A stretch of 64,000 nt of DNA from the NCBI RefSeq assembly GCF_009725235.1, contig NZ_WJFC01000003.1, positions 124,001 to 188,000 of the forward strand, in the 5' to 3' direction. This document shows positions 50,805 to 63,900 of this stretch, piece by piece (the first letter of the stretch is position 1; every line of letters begins with the position of its first letter). The DNA is from Scytonema sp. UIC 10036 (GTDB lineage: Bacteria; Cyanobacteriota; Cyanobacteriia; Cyanobacteriales; Nostocaceae). The notes under the pieces were generated by a model that had not been told where the DNA came from, made no database searches, and saw only the letters and a program-made list of their open reading frames with translations. A program made the position numbers and the translations under genes.

Positions 50805-51921
50805 ATGGAAGTATTAGAACTTAAACGCGAAATCGAAACGTTGTCCGATCGCCTGGGTAAAACTCAGGACTATCTTTGACATACCCGCACTGACTGCTAA
50901 AATTCAAGACCTGGAAAAAATTTCAGCCCAGCCGGAATTTTGGGACGATCGCAACACAGCCCAAACAATACTGCAAGAACTTGATGAACTGAAATCGCAC
51001 TTGCAGCAGTATCACCAGTGGAAATCCAATCTGGAAGATACAAAAGCTGTGGTAGAGCTTTTAGAGTTGGAAACGGATGAAGGACTCCTCGAAGAAGCCG
51101 AATCTACTGTCAACAAACTTAACAGCGAACTCGATCGATGGGAGTTACTCCAATTACTTTCGGGTCCCTATGACGAAAATGGGGCTGTATTGACAATCAA
51201 TGCGGGTGCTGGTGGTACGGATGCCCAAGATTGGGCAGAAATGTTGTTGCGGATGTATACCCGTTGGGCAGAAAACCAGGGCTATAAGGTGGCGCTTACT
51301 GAAGTGTCTGAAGGCGATGAAGCAGGTATTAAATCTGCAACTATAGAAATTACGGGGCGCTATGCCTATGGGTATCTCCGTTCCGAAACGGGTACTCATC
51401 GTCTGGTGCGAATATCGCCTTTCAATGCTAACGGGAAGCGACAAACAAGTTTTGCTGGAGTAGAAGTTATGCCTCAGCTAGACAACAGCGTACAACTGGA
51501 AATTCCAGAGAAGGATTTGGAAATTACAACCTCTAGATCTGGTGGCAAAGGTGGACAAAATGTCAACAAGGTAGAAACTGCCGTGCGGGTTGTTCACATT
51601 CCCACGGGTATAGCCGTGCGTTGTACGGAAGAACGCAGCCAGCTGCAAAACAAAGAAAAAGCCCTTGCCCGGTTGAAAGCGAAACTGTTGGTGATTGCCC
51701 AAGAACAACACGCTAAGGAAATTGCAGAAATTCGGGGTGATATGGTGGAAGCTTCTTGGGGTAACCAAATCCGCAACTACGTATTCCATCCGTACCAAAT
51801 GGTTAAGGACTTGCGAACAAACGAAGAAACAACTGCGATCGCCGATATCATGAACGGCGAAATCGATTCGTTTATCCAAGCTTATCTCAGGCAAGAAAAT
51901 CAGTTGGTAGCAAATAGTTAG
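50805..51921 (+). CDS. prfB: Peptide chain release factor 2, with programmed +1 frameshift
   Basis: RF2 ends translation at UGA and UAA. The first frame runs from ATG at 50805 for 24 codons ([20 protein letters not shown]...) to an in-frame TGA at 50877. A +1 shift at CTT-TGA-C continues as [15 protein letters not shown] and gives a 371-residue protein. The GGQ loop ([17 protein letters not shown]) is intact, as is the anticodon-like recognition region. RF2 shortage promotes the shift, so the gene autoregulates. Annotation starting only in the second frame would lose the N-terminus. Confidence 0.96.
50866..50880 (+). promoter_or_regulatory. Programmed +1 frameshift site of prfB
   Basis: CAGGACTATCTTTGAC: the CUU-UGA-C slip site is preceded by AGGA, a weak Shine-Dalgarno-like element at the expected distance, as in other bacterial prfB genes. 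Confidence 0.93.
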
Positions 51922-51980
51922 TGGTTAGTGGTTAGTGGTTAGTGATTTCTCGACTAACAACTAACAACTAACAACTAACC
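51918..51980. repeat. TTAGTGG / CTAACAA tandem repeats after prfB
   Basis: Four GTTAGTG units and then inverted CTAACAA units form a potential hairpin that begins right at the prfB stop codon. It belongs to the same family as 47333-47400. Confidence 0.8.
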
Positions 51981-52032
51981 AATTTACTACACAAACTGTT
52001 ACATTATTACTAGAGTTAGTTAACAAAAGATT

Positions 52033-52188
52033 ATGAGTGACTCTCCTTCGACGGAACCTCAACCCAGCTACGTAAAACTTGCCATGAGAAACATGGTGCA
52101 GAAGCGACTCACCTCTCTCAAACATTTTTTCCTGACGACTGTGGGGCTTTTAGCTGTTTTGGTGGGTCTCGCTTACTTAACTCGCTGA
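52033..52188 (+). CDS. DUF3285 family small membrane protein
   Basis: The 51-residue protein reads PQPSYVKLAMRNMVQKR, then TSLKHFFLTTVGLLAVLVGLAYLTR: a short cytosolic part and one membrane helix. This is the cyanobacteria-specific DUF3285 family, which typically lies between prfB and ybeY as here. Function unknown. ATG at 52033. Confidence 0.88.
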   Translation: MSDSPSTEPQPSYVKLAMRNMVQKRLTSLKHFFLTTVGLLAVLVGLAYLTR

Positions 52189-52258
52189 GCGGCGATCGGT
52201 TCACACAGGGGATTGATTAATAAATATTAAGAATGTTATCTAATTGAGGCAATTTATG

Positions 52259-52281
52259 TAGGGTGGGCAGTGCCCACCCTA
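52259..52281. repeat. Palindrome TAGGGTGGGCA/TGCCCACCCTA
   Basis: A 23-bp near-perfect palindrome in the ybeY leader. The GGGTGGGCA-type palindrome is a common dispersed cyanobacterial repeat. Confidence 0.6.
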
Positions 52282-52320
52282 TAGGGCTAAATAACTTAAG
52301 TGTGGGAGAATTTATAGCCA

Positions 52321-52848
52321 GTGAAAGTCGATGTTTATGTACAGGACTGTGTTACTGAATCGTCCCAAGAAACAAATCTAGATTTTTGGAATGCCCAAAC
52401 TCGAATGACTGCTGAAACTTGGCAAAATTGGTTTGGGCAGTGGATGGAAAGACTGGATGATGAGTCTGGGCTAGCGCCAACATATGAAATTGGGTTGCGC
52501 TTGACGGATAACAGCGAAATGTACGAGCTGAACTCTCAATACCGTCATCAGAATAAACCTACAGATGTTTTATCATTTGCGGCTCTTGAGGTAGATTTTC
52601 CTCAAGGAGAGGAAATAGACACTGAAGCCCCATTGTATCTTGGTGATATTGTTATTTCTCTTGAGACAGCGCAACAACAAGCCGAACAGCAAGGGCATTC
52701 TTTACAGACAGAATTAGCTTGGTTGGCAGCTCATGGTTTGCTGCATCTCCTGGGTTGGGATCATCCAGATGAACAGAGTTTGAACCAAATGCTGAACCAG
52801 CAAGTAATATTACTGAAGGATATAGGTATTGATATTAACGTAGAATAG
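52321..52848 (+). CDS. ybeY: Endoribonuclease YbeY (16S rRNA maturation)
   Basis: The 175-residue protein starts at GTG. It has DNSEMYELNSQYRHQNKPTDVLSFA, YLGDIVISLETA and the zinc site AAHGLLHLLGWDHPDE with H138, H142 and H148. YbeY takes part in 16S rRNA 3'-end processing and ribosome quality control. It lies in the usual cyanobacterial order prfB - DUF3285 - ybeY - dgkA - trpG. Confidence 0.95.
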   Translation: MKVDVYVQDCVTESSQETNLDFWNAQTRMTAETWQNWFGQWMERLDDESGLAPTYEIGLRLTDNSEMYELNSQYRHQNKPTDVLSFAALEVDFPQGEEIDTEAPLYLGDIVISLETAQQQAEQQGHSLQTELAWLAAHGLLHLLGWDHPDEQSLNQMLNQQVILLKDIGIDINVE

Positions 52849-52988
52849 CTCTTGCTTAATAACTTCTTAGTGTTATTCTGGAATTGTCATCTTGCGAAAC
52901 TCTCGTAAAAAAATTGTTTATATACCTGTTACACAATTACAAGAACTGAAAATTCTGATAACCTCTTTACTCTCTTGTGTCCACGCCT

Positions 52989-53462
52989 ATGTCCCAACAA
53001 GTTTCATCACCCCCGCAAGTCTCAGCACCACCAACGCCAAGTTGCCTGGAGACAGTTGTTCCCAAACAACGGGAATTTTCATGGAAGGTTGCTTCTAATT
53101 TATTTGTTAGTTTTAAGTATGCTTGGTGCGGAATCACCTATGCTTTTCAAAGCCAGCGCAATTTTCGCATTCATGTTGGTGTATGCGCTCTAGCGATCGC
53201 ATTGAGTCTTTTATTACATCTTAAACCAGTGGAAATAGCGGTTATTGCGGTTACCAGTGGTTTAGTTTTAGCACTAGAGTTACTGAATACAGCTATAGAA
53301 TCTATAGTAGACCTGACAGTTAAGCAAACGTATCACGAGTTAGCAAAAATAGCTAAAGATTGTGCGGCAGGAGCGGTGCTTGTATCCGCTATGGTAGCGC
53401 TACTTGTAGCGGCAATGCTGTTGTTACCTCCGCTATACATCTTAATTATCTCGGTTATTTAG
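52989..53462 (+). CDS. dgkA: Diacylglycerol kinase (prokaryotic DgkA type)
   Basis: The 157-residue membrane protein has a Pro/Ser-rich N-terminus, then the DgkA core: FKYAWCGITYAFQSQRNFRIH, and the catalytic helix LALELLNTAIESIVDLTV with the conserved Glu/Asn, followed by AKDCAAGAVLVSA. There are three membrane helices. It phosphorylates diacylglycerol or undecaprenol. An alternative GTG start lies 12 bp upstream (52977). It is followed by trpG/pabA in the same direction. Confidence 0.92.
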   Translation: MSQQVSSPPQVSAPPTPSCLETVVPKQREFSWKVASNLFVSFKYAWCGITYAFQSQRNFRIHVGVCALAIALSLLLHLKPVEIAVIAVTSGLVLALELLNTAIESIVDLTVKQTYHELAKIAKDCAAGAVLVSAMVALLVAAMLLLPPLYILIISVI

Positions 53463-53546
53463 CCGATGGCTCCTCCTGATAACTTTCCGCATCATCTAAG
53501 CATCCAAAATGATATGATGATTGGCAGAAATCAGGAGCCATAGCTT

Positions 53547-54158
53547 GTGATTATAGTTATTGATAATTACGATAGTTTTACCTATAACTTAGTACAGTAC
53601 CTGGGAGAATTGGCAGCAGAATTCCCAGTCACCTCCGATATCAAAGTTTTTCGGAACGATAAAATAACCATAGATGAAATTATTGCTTTAAAAGCAGATG
53701 GAATCGTGATTTCACCAGGACCAGGTCGTCCTGAAGATGCAGGCATTTCTCTAAGTGTCATCGAACAGCTCGGACCTAGCTTGCCAATTCTAGGAGTTTG
53801 TTTGGGGCATCAAAGCATCGGTCAGGTTTTTGGCGGTAAGATTATTTCCGCACCTGAATTAATGCATGGCAAAACTTCTCCGGTTCATCATAAAGGAATC
53901 GGTGTTTTCCGAGAATTAGAAAGTCCAATGACCGCAACCCGGTATCATAGTCTAGTGATTGAGCGCGACACTTGCCCAGAGGTGCTGGAAATCACTGCAT
54001 GGGTTGAGGATGGAACAATTATGGGAGTACGACACCGGAACTATCCTCATATTGAAGGCGTCCAATTTCACCCAGAGAGTGTCCTGACACATTCAGGAAA
54101 GCAGTTATTGCGAAACTTTCTGGAACAATTGCAGTCTAGAGAGCGGAATTCTTCATGA
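53547..54158 (+). CDS. trpG: Glutamine amidotransferase, anthranilate/aminodeoxychorismate synthase component II
   Basis: The 203-residue class I glutamine amidotransferase (GTG start) supplies ammonia to TrpE or PabB. It reads MIIVIDNYDSFTYNLVQYLG, SPGPGRPEDAG, the catalytic GVCLGHQSIGQ (C85), and the His/Glu pair in QFHPESVLT. Whether it serves tryptophan, folate or both cannot be told from sequence. Its stop overlaps the next start by 4 bp. Confidence 0.92.
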   Translation: MIIVIDNYDSFTYNLVQYLGELAAEFPVTSDIKVFRNDKITIDEIIALKADGIVISPGPGRPEDAGISLSVIEQLGPSLPILGVCLGHQSIGQVFGGKIISAPELMHGKTSPVHHKGIGVFRELESPMTATRYHSLVIERDTCPEVLEITAWVEDGTIMGVRHRNYPHIEGVQFHPESVLTHSGKQLLRNFLEQLQSRERNSS

Positions 54159-54937
54159 AACGACGACAGTTCATGGGCTATACAGGGGCAGGAGTGGTGA
54201 CAGCATTGCTGAGTGGTTTGAGTTCTGAATTTCAAGCAAATGCTCAGTCTAAGCCTCGATCTGGTGGTTCATTATCAATTCAGTGGTTGGGTCATACCTC
54301 CTTTCTGTTTACTGGTGGCGGCGTAAGAATTCTGGCAAATCCCTTTCGGACAGTAGGTTGTACCGCAGGGTATCGTCCACCTAAAGTCGAGGCAGATTTG
54401 GTATTGATTAGCAGTCAACTGTTAGATGAGGGCGCTGTAGAAGATATTCCTGGAAATCCCAAACTCATTTACGAACCGGGAGTTTACGAGTTCAATAGCA
54501 TTAAATTTCAAGGAATTGCCATAAATCACGATCGCAAAGGCGGAAAGCAATTTGGCATAAATACCGCTTGGCTGTGGAAACAAGGAGGTATTAGCGTTCT
54601 CCATTTAGGGGGGGCAGCTGCGCCCATCTCCATAGAGCAAAAAATTCTGATGGGGCGTCCTGATGTGGCGTTAGTTCCCGTAGGAGGAGGACCAAAAGCT
54701 TACAACGCTGAGGAAGCCAAGCAAGCCATTCAAGTCATCAATCCCAAACTAGTGATTCCTACCCATTACCGTACACAAGCAGCTGATGCTGCTACGTGTG
54801 ATATTTCCCCATTAGATCAATTTTTGACTGCGATGGATGGTGTGACAGTGCGCCGCAGCAATAGCGACACCATAACTATTAGCTCTGGCAATCTCCCAGA
54901 AAATAGTGCCATTCAACTGTTAACTTACAAATTTTAG
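54155..54937 (+). CDS. MBL-fold (UPF0173-like) protein with Tat-like signal and lost HxHxDH motif
   Basis: The 260-residue protein has an N-terminal KRRQFMGYTGAGVVTALLSG, a twin-Arg-type signal, so it is likely exported folded. The fold is that of UPF0173-like metallo-beta-lactamase proteins (SIQWLGHTSFLF; GGISVLHLGGAA; ALVPVGGG; KLVIPTHYRT). At the place where the HxHxDH metal motif normally stands, the sequence is LVLISSQLLDEGA. The later His (NHDRKGGK, HLGG, THYR) remain. It is co-translated with trpG. Enzyme activity is uncertain. Confidence 0.82.
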   Translation: MKRRQFMGYTGAGVVTALLSGLSSEFQANAQSKPRSGGSLSIQWLGHTSFLFTGGGVRILANPFRTVGCTAGYRPPKVEADLVLISSQLLDEGAVEDIPGNPKLIYEPGVYEFNSIKFQGIAINHDRKGGKQFGINTAWLWKQGGISVLHLGGAAAPISIEQKILMGRPDVALVPVGGGPKAYNAEEAKQAIQVINPKLVIPTHYRTQAADAATCDISPLDQFLTAMDGVTVRRSNSDTITISSGNLPENSAIQLLTYKF

Positions 54938-55470
54938 GTTAGAGGCTAGGGGTTAGGGGTTAGGGGCTAGGAGATTTGTTTTCTCGATCCGGTGGCTCCG
55001 TCTGGGAATGCAGTAGGGTTGGCTGCTGCTTTGTGCGATCGGGTAAATACAGACTTTAGCCCTACCTACTTCAAGGTATAAAGACGCGCTCAATGGAAGC
55101 GTCTTTTTTTCATCAGTATCTGTCCGCAGCCACCAAGTTTTCTTTAATTATTTTCAATATACTTAAATTTTCAAATTCTATTTGGGCACTATAAACTTGA
55201 CCAACTCTCTCAACAGAAGTATGAGAGCTACCTTGGAGGACTTTTGTTTGTGCCATTATGTCATTGAAAAAAGTATTTTTCTAAAATTCTAAGTAATTTT
55301 ACTTGCATGACTGTTTGACAAATAACTAGTTTATTAAGTAAAAATAATTATTTAGTTAAAAAACTTTTCAAGCTTATGTTCTAAACTTTATTCTCTTATA
55401 CCTTCTTCACCTAGAAAAGCCAATTGAAATTTTCATCAGTTTTTATCAAAAAAATTAAGGGTAAACTATC
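54938..55470. other. Intergenic region with GGTTAGG repeats and a terminator
   Basis: GGTTAGG/GGCTAGG tandem units lie at 54938-54972. The terminator at 55081-55110 follows. The rest is AT-rich, with an unclassified stretch at about 55130-55260 and no coding frame recognised. Confidence 0.55.
55081..55110 (+). terminator. Rho-independent terminator downstream of trpG/MBL genes
   Basis: The stem AAGACGC (55081-55087) and GCGTCTT (55099-55105) is followed by an uninterrupted T-run to 55110. Confidence 0.8.
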
Positions 55471-56838
55471 ATGCAAGCTTGGCATCAACATGAAACCGAA
55501 CTAAATTCTTCAGCAAGAAAAGAAACAATTTTAGTAATTGACGATAGTAAAGCTAATTTAGATTATTTAAATATCACCTTAAGTGATGCTGGCTATAACG
55601 TGTTGATTGCAATGGATGGTACAAATGGCATTGAACAAGCTTACAATGAACCAATAGATTTAATTTTGTTAGATATAATTATTCCAAAAATTGATGGATT
55701 TGAAACGTGCCGCATACTTAAATCAAATCCGATGACAAAAGATATTCCTATTATTTTTATGACTGCTCTTTCTGAAACAGGACAAAAAGTCAAGGGTCTG
55801 AATTTAGGAGCAGTCGATTATATTACAAAACCATTTCAAGAAGAAGAAATATTAGCTAGGATACAAGTCCATTTAAAACTTAGACGATTGAATCTAGAAT
55901 TAGACCAGCAAAAACAACAACTTGAAAATCGAGTAAAAAGCAGAACTGCTGAACTTTCTGAAGCTCTTGAAGAACTCAAAAAAGCTCAATTGCAGCTAGT
56001 ACAAAGCGAAAAAATATCTTCCTTAGGACAGCTTGTAGCTGGTGTGGCTCATGAAGTTAACAATCCTTTAGGCTTTATTTTTAGTAACTTACATTATGCT
56101 GACCAATATGTATACGATCTTGTCCATCTCATGAAACTTTACCAAAAAGAGTTTCCAAATCCGGGAAGCGAGATAGAAGAAGAAATGGAGACAATTGACC
56201 TAAATCACATACTAGAAGATTTGCCTAAAGTTATTTCCTCAATGAAACTAGGGACAGATCGCATTCAAGGGATTATGCAGTCCCTCAGAAACTTCTCGCG
56301 TGCAGACGGAGATCAAAAAATAGCTGTCGATATCCACGATGGATTAGAAACAACTCTCATGATTTTGCAACACCGTCTCAAAGCTCGACCCAAGCGTCCC
56401 ATGATAGAAGTCATTAAAGAGTATGAAAACTTACCTCCTGTGAAATGCTACCCCGGACAACTCAATCAAGTTTTTATGAATTTATTAACAAATGCTATAG
56501 ACGCTTTAGAAGAAGGGATGGGGAATGGGGCGTGGGGCATAGAATCTACTCCTAATTCCCATTGTCCAAAAATTCACATTAAAACCGAACTTGTGGAAGA
56601 TACAAAAGTTCTGATCCGGATAGCAGACAATGGACCCGGAATGCCTGAACCAGTACAGAATCAGATATTTAATCCTTTTTTTACCACAAAAGCAGAAGGC
56701 AAAGGGACTGGATTAGGTCTTTCTATTAGTCACCAAATTATAGCTCAAAAACATAATGGAATGTTGCAATGTATTTCATCTTTCGGTCAAGGAACAGAAT
56801 TTATTATTGAAATTCCATTGGATGCAGAGGATGAATAA
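55471..56838 (+). CDS. Hybrid response regulator - histidine kinase
   Basis: The 455-residue cytoplasmic protein has a receiver domain (VIDDSKANLDYL; phospho-acceptor D68 in LILLDIIIPKIDG; K120 in YITKPF), a coiled-coil linker and an HisKA-type dimerisation helix (SSLGQLVAGVAHEVNNPLGF, H194). The HATPase domain follows, with the N-box NLLTNAIDALEE, G1 box DNGPGMP and GKGTGLGLSISHQI. A short repeat-derived insertion (MGNGAWGIESTPNS, residues about 349-366; DNA 56515-56570) follows the N-box. It receives signals through the REC domain, presumably from another kinase. Partner unknown. Confidence 0.92.
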   Translation: MQAWHQHETELNSSARKETILVIDDSKANLDYLNITLSDAGYNVLIAMDGTNGIEQAYNEPIDLILLDIIIPKIDGFETCRILKSNPMTKDIPIIFMTALSETGQKVKGLNLGAVDYITKPFQEEEILARIQVHLKLRRLNLELDQQKQQLENRVKSRTAELSEALEELKKAQLQLVQSEKISSLGQLVAGVAHEVNNPLGFIFSNLHYADQYVYDLVHLMKLYQKEFPNPGSEIEEEMETIDLNHILEDLPKVISSMKLGTDRIQGIMQSLRNFSRADGDQKIAVDIHDGLETTLMILQHRLKARPKRPMIEVIKEYENLPPVKCYPGQLNQVFMNLLTNAIDALEEGMGNGAWGIESTPNSHCPKIHIKTELVEDTKVLIRIADNGPGMPEPVQNQIFNPFFTTKAEGKGTGLGLSISHQIIAQKHNGMLQCISSFGQGTEFIIEIPLDAEDE

Positions 56839-57018
56839 ATTTTTAATTGCTAATGGCTAATTGCTAATGGCTAATGGCTAATTGCTAATAGTTAATAGCA
56901 ATGAGTAATTATAGGAATCCTAAAGCAATACTTGTCGGTTAAGCCTAAAAATACGATTGCAATATTGTAGCCATGCTTACAAACAGCCATTAGCCATTAG
57001 CCATTAGCTCTTAGCCAT
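56838..57018. repeat. TAGCCAT/TTGCTAA tandem heptamers between convergent genes
   Basis: TTGCTAATGGCTAA units at 56845-56890 face TAGCCATTAGCC units at about 56985-57015. The latter run up to the stop of the protease gene. Same family as 2994-3076. Confidence 0.8.
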
Positions 57019-58064
57019 TATAATTTTTTCCGGTAACGAAGGGCTGCGAATCCTGCGAGTAAGAGCGCACCAATTGTACTGGGTTCTGGGACTGTTGCAG
57101 GACGGCTGAGAATACTGTCAATCCAGTTTGCGTATGTTGAAACTCTGGTATCACCACTGAATTCTCCAAAGCTGGAATTTAGAATGTTGTCAATATCAGA
57201 ACCCGAACAGTCTGGATAACCATAACACACACCAAATGATGTGATTCCAGCAATGAGTCCATTGATAAATGTTGGTCCTCCAGAATCACCTGGTGCTGAA
57301 TTGATTTCATCCAATCCTAGTCCGGTGTCTGAAAGACTAAAGTGGACTCCAAAGGCGTCGTTAGCTGATAAACCATTATCAAAATCATAGGCTAAAACTG
57401 CGCTAGCACCTGGGAAAGTGTCTAGTTCAGGCAGGGTGGATAAAATTTCGCCTGGAGCATCGTAAATGTTTTTACCAAGGCGTTTTAATCCATCCCATGA
57501 AACACCTCCTTCATGACCGTTACCAGAATAACCATAACCTACTTTAATGCCTATCTTCCCAACTTCATCTGTATTGCGATAAATATTATAACGTTCGGCT
57601 GCTAAAGGTGCTTCTGACGCTAGTTCTATGATAGCAATATCGCCATTGATAATACTAAAGTCATCAGTCCAGTCTGAGTGAATAAAGAGATTTGCACTCT
57701 TTATGGATGTAGAACCTGTAGGTAGATCGAAAAAAGCTTGAATACTATTAGCAATAATATTTTGAGAGCCGTCAGTAAAACAATGGGCGGCTGTAAGAAT
57801 ATGTCTGCCTGAGGTTAATAAAGAACCCGAACAACCGAAGGTTTCTAAATCAGTTTTGATGACTAAATCTACAACACCATCAAATCCTGTTCCTGGATGG
57901 ATAACAGAATGTGCTGGATCGCCTACTGTAACATAACGCGGACGATTTTCATTTATGGTTCTAAGCTTACGAAAGGTAGCTGCTTCTGCATTCAATAAAC
58001 AGCCTCCAAAGATAGTTGTCAAAGCTACAATTACTGGCAAGAGGGCTTGGTGAGAAATTTTCAT
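57018..58064 (-). CDS. Trypsin-like serine protease with PEP-CTERM tail
   Basis: The 348-residue exported protease has a signal peptide (ALLPVIVALTTIFGGCLLNAEA) and a chymotrypsin-fold domain. The catalytic triad is H94 (ILTAAHCF), D142 (NGDIAIIEL) and S261 (SAPGDSGGP). C78 and C95 can form the usual disulfide. The C-terminus is a PEP-CTERM signal (TVPEPSTIGALLLAGFAALRYRKKL), so exosortase processing at the envelope is expected. Its 3' end borders the heptamer repeat. Confidence 0.92.
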   Translation of the reverse strand: MKISHQALLPVIVALTTIFGGCLLNAEAATFRKLRTINENRPRYVTVGDPAHSVIHPGTGFDGVVDLVIKTDLETFGCSGSLLTSGRHILTAAHCFTDGSQNIIANSIQAFFDLPTGSTSIKSANLFIHSDWTDDFSIINGDIAIIELASEAPLAAERYNIYRNTDEVGKIGIKVGYGYSGNGHEGGVSWDGLKRLGKNIYDAPGEILSTLPELDTFPGASAVLAYDFDNGLSANDAFGVHFSLSDTGLGLDEINSAPGDSGGPTFINGLIAGITSFGVCYGYPDCSGSDIDNILNSSFGEFSGDTRVSTYANWIDSILSRPATVPEPSTIGALLLAGFAALRYRKKL

Positions 58065-60918
<2,854 letters not shown>

Positions 60919-60987
60919 GTAAACGAGGGCACGAGGCTTGTGGCAGAAGGAAAGATAGCTGCCTCGTGCCTTCTTACTTCTGCCTTC

Positions 60988-63900
60988 TTAAACATTGAGA
61001 ACTACTTGAGCTAACTGCATAATCTGATGGAACTCAAAGTTTTGTGATAGTTGCTTCAGTTCTGTTGCCAAAGACGCGTGTTCGGGTGGAATTTGCTCAA
61101 TCACAAGCAAAACTTCTTCTTCATTACACGATAATGCTGCCCGATGTAATTGAGCAATCCAAGTTGCTGGCATGACAGCCAAATTTTCAGAGGTTAGTAC
61201 ATTGTTGACAGTTAGGTCGTTGGTTGTTAATTGCGGTTCGCTGTCAGCATAAATATAGGAAAGCCCTAAATATTTCGCCATCATGTTGAACAAGGTTTCT
61301 TCCTGAAAGGGTTTGCTGATATAGTCATTGCAGCCCGCTGCAAGGGCAAGATCGCGATCGCTCTCAGATGCATGAGCGGTTAGAGCAATAATCTTCGAGG
61401 GTTGGTTTTGATTTTGAACTGCATTTTCTTGTTCTCGAATCCATTTTGTTGCTTGGTAACCGTTAAGAACGGGCATTCGGATGTCCATCCAGATGAAATG
61501 GGGATGCCATACTTGCCAAAGTGCGATCGCTTCTTGCCCGTTTGTTGCTTCTTGAACATCTAATCCCAAGTCAGTCAACAATTTGACCAGTAGCAAACGA
61601 TTTTCTGGCTGATCGTCAACTACAAGAATGCGGTATTGAGGTTGACTGGGAACTAGCCCAATAACCTGACGGTTAATTTGTTCGGGCTGTGTATCTGTAC
61701 TGGTAGCAAGCAGAACTGGAAGGGTAAATTGGAAAGTTGTGCCTTGTCCAACTGTGCTACTGACTGTAATATTACCTCCCATTAAACGGGCAAGGTTGCG
61801 GCTAATGGTTAATCCCAACCCAGTTCCCTCTGTTGCTCCTTTTCCGGCTTCTGCTTGAACAAAGGCGTTGAAGATGAGATCCAAATCCTGAGATGGAATA
61901 CCAATACCCGTGTCTTCTACTTCAAACAGCAGGGAGACAGGAGAAGTCAAGTTCTTCAGTTCTTGAGAGTTGAAAGTTCCCCCTTCTTCATTCACCTTGA
62001 CACGGAGTGTAACACTTCCCCTCTTGGTGAATTTAATCGCATTGCTCAGCAGGTTGATAAGGACTTGACGGAGTTTACTGGGATCGGTAGTGATGTATTG
62101 GGGCAGAATTGGGTCAATGTCGATATTAAACTGTATGCTCTTAGCAACCGCTTTTTGCTGAAACATACAAAGAAGGGAATGTAACAAAGCAACGAGATCG
62201 ATATTGCTAGTGTCAATCGAAGCATGCCCCGCTTCAATCTTGGACAAGTCCAGTATATCGTTAATGAGATTGAGTAGATGATCGCCGCTCTTACGAATGA
62301 TTTTGAGGTTTTCTTGCTGTTCGGCGTTGAGAGAACGATCGCGGCTCATCACCTGAGTAAATCCCAGAATCACATTTAGAGGAGTTCGTAATTCATGGCT
62401 CATGTTTGCTAGAAAAAGGCTCTTTGCCTGATTTGCCACTTCTGCGTTTTCTTTTGCCTGTTGCAGTTCTAATTCGGTTTGTTTGCGCTCTGTAATATCT
62501 TGTCCAATACCAATTACATAACCGTTGGAGAGCCGTACATTTGCCCAGGAAGTGTACAGCGTTTCTCCAGAGGCAGTGTGAGTCCTGAAGTCCTTCCACT
62601 TGCCACTGACTGCTCGCATATGTTCTATTACAGTTTGACGTTCTACAGGAGCGGGATAACATTTTGCTAACACATCAGATTGGTGCCAGTCTTGTAGCGA
62701 CCACCCCAACACTCGCTGTAATTCGGGGTTGATAAACTCTACACGCATATTTTGATCGAACAACGCTACCATGAGGGGAATGTGGTCAAACATTGCCTGG
62801 AGAATTTCTTTTTGATGTTTGAGTTCCATTTCCGAGCGTTTGCGATCGCTAATATCTCGCAAGAACGCTGTGAAGATAATTTCATCCCCCAGTTCTAGCT
62901 TTGAGATAGACGCTTCCGCCGGAAATTCAGTGCCATCTTTGCGGCGACCAAATATCTCCCCCCATTCTCCAATTTGACGAAATTTTTTGCTACCCATGTG
63001 CCGTGCATTACCGCTCGATTGAGCAAAGTCATGCACGTACTGATGGTGAATGTCGGCAAACCGGGGAGGCAATAACCGCTCCAAAGGCTGTCCCAATATC
63101 TCCTCTGCGATGTAGCCGAAAACTTTTTCTGCGCCTTGGTTAAATAGGGTAATGTGTTGATTGTTGTCTACAGAAATAATAGCATCCTGGGCAATTTCTA
63201 AGATTCCGGCAAAGCGCGATTGTGCTTTTTGTAAAGCTTCTTCAACCTGTTTGCGATCGGTAATATCTTTCATAAAACAGTGATGCCCAATAAATTTGTG
63301 CTGCTCGTTGTAAATTGAAATCATGACAAGCTGTTTGTAGAAAATCGACCCATCCCGGCGAATTCCTCTAGCATCAATTTCAACCTTACCGTTTTGCAGC
63401 ATCACATTGTAGGCAGCAATCATTTTCTCCAGATCCTCAGGATGAACGGTCTTTTGCCATGCCATCCCAATCATTTCTTCCGGTGTGTAGCCTACTACAC
63501 TAGCATAAGCTTGGTTGGCAAACACATACCGCCCCTCAACATCTAACTTTGCAATACCCGATACTGCATATTCGAGAGCCACGCTTATTTCTCGCAGTTC
63601 CACCTCTTTCTGCTTGCGTTCGGTAATATCAGTGTGGGAGCCAGTCATCCGAATTACATTGCCTGCTTCGTCCCAAAGTGCCTGACCACGATCGAGAATC
63701 CATTTATAGGAGCCATCTTTACATAGAACCCGATGTTCAGAAGTATAAAATGGTGTTTTCTTAGCAAAGTGGTCTTGAATCAGCTCGGTTACATAACCGA
63801 GATCGTCGGGATGCACTCGTTTTGCCCAGTCATCCCAGTGATTGTTGATTTCGCTATCTTCAAAGCCCAACATTTCTTTCCAACGGCTAGAAAAGAACAC

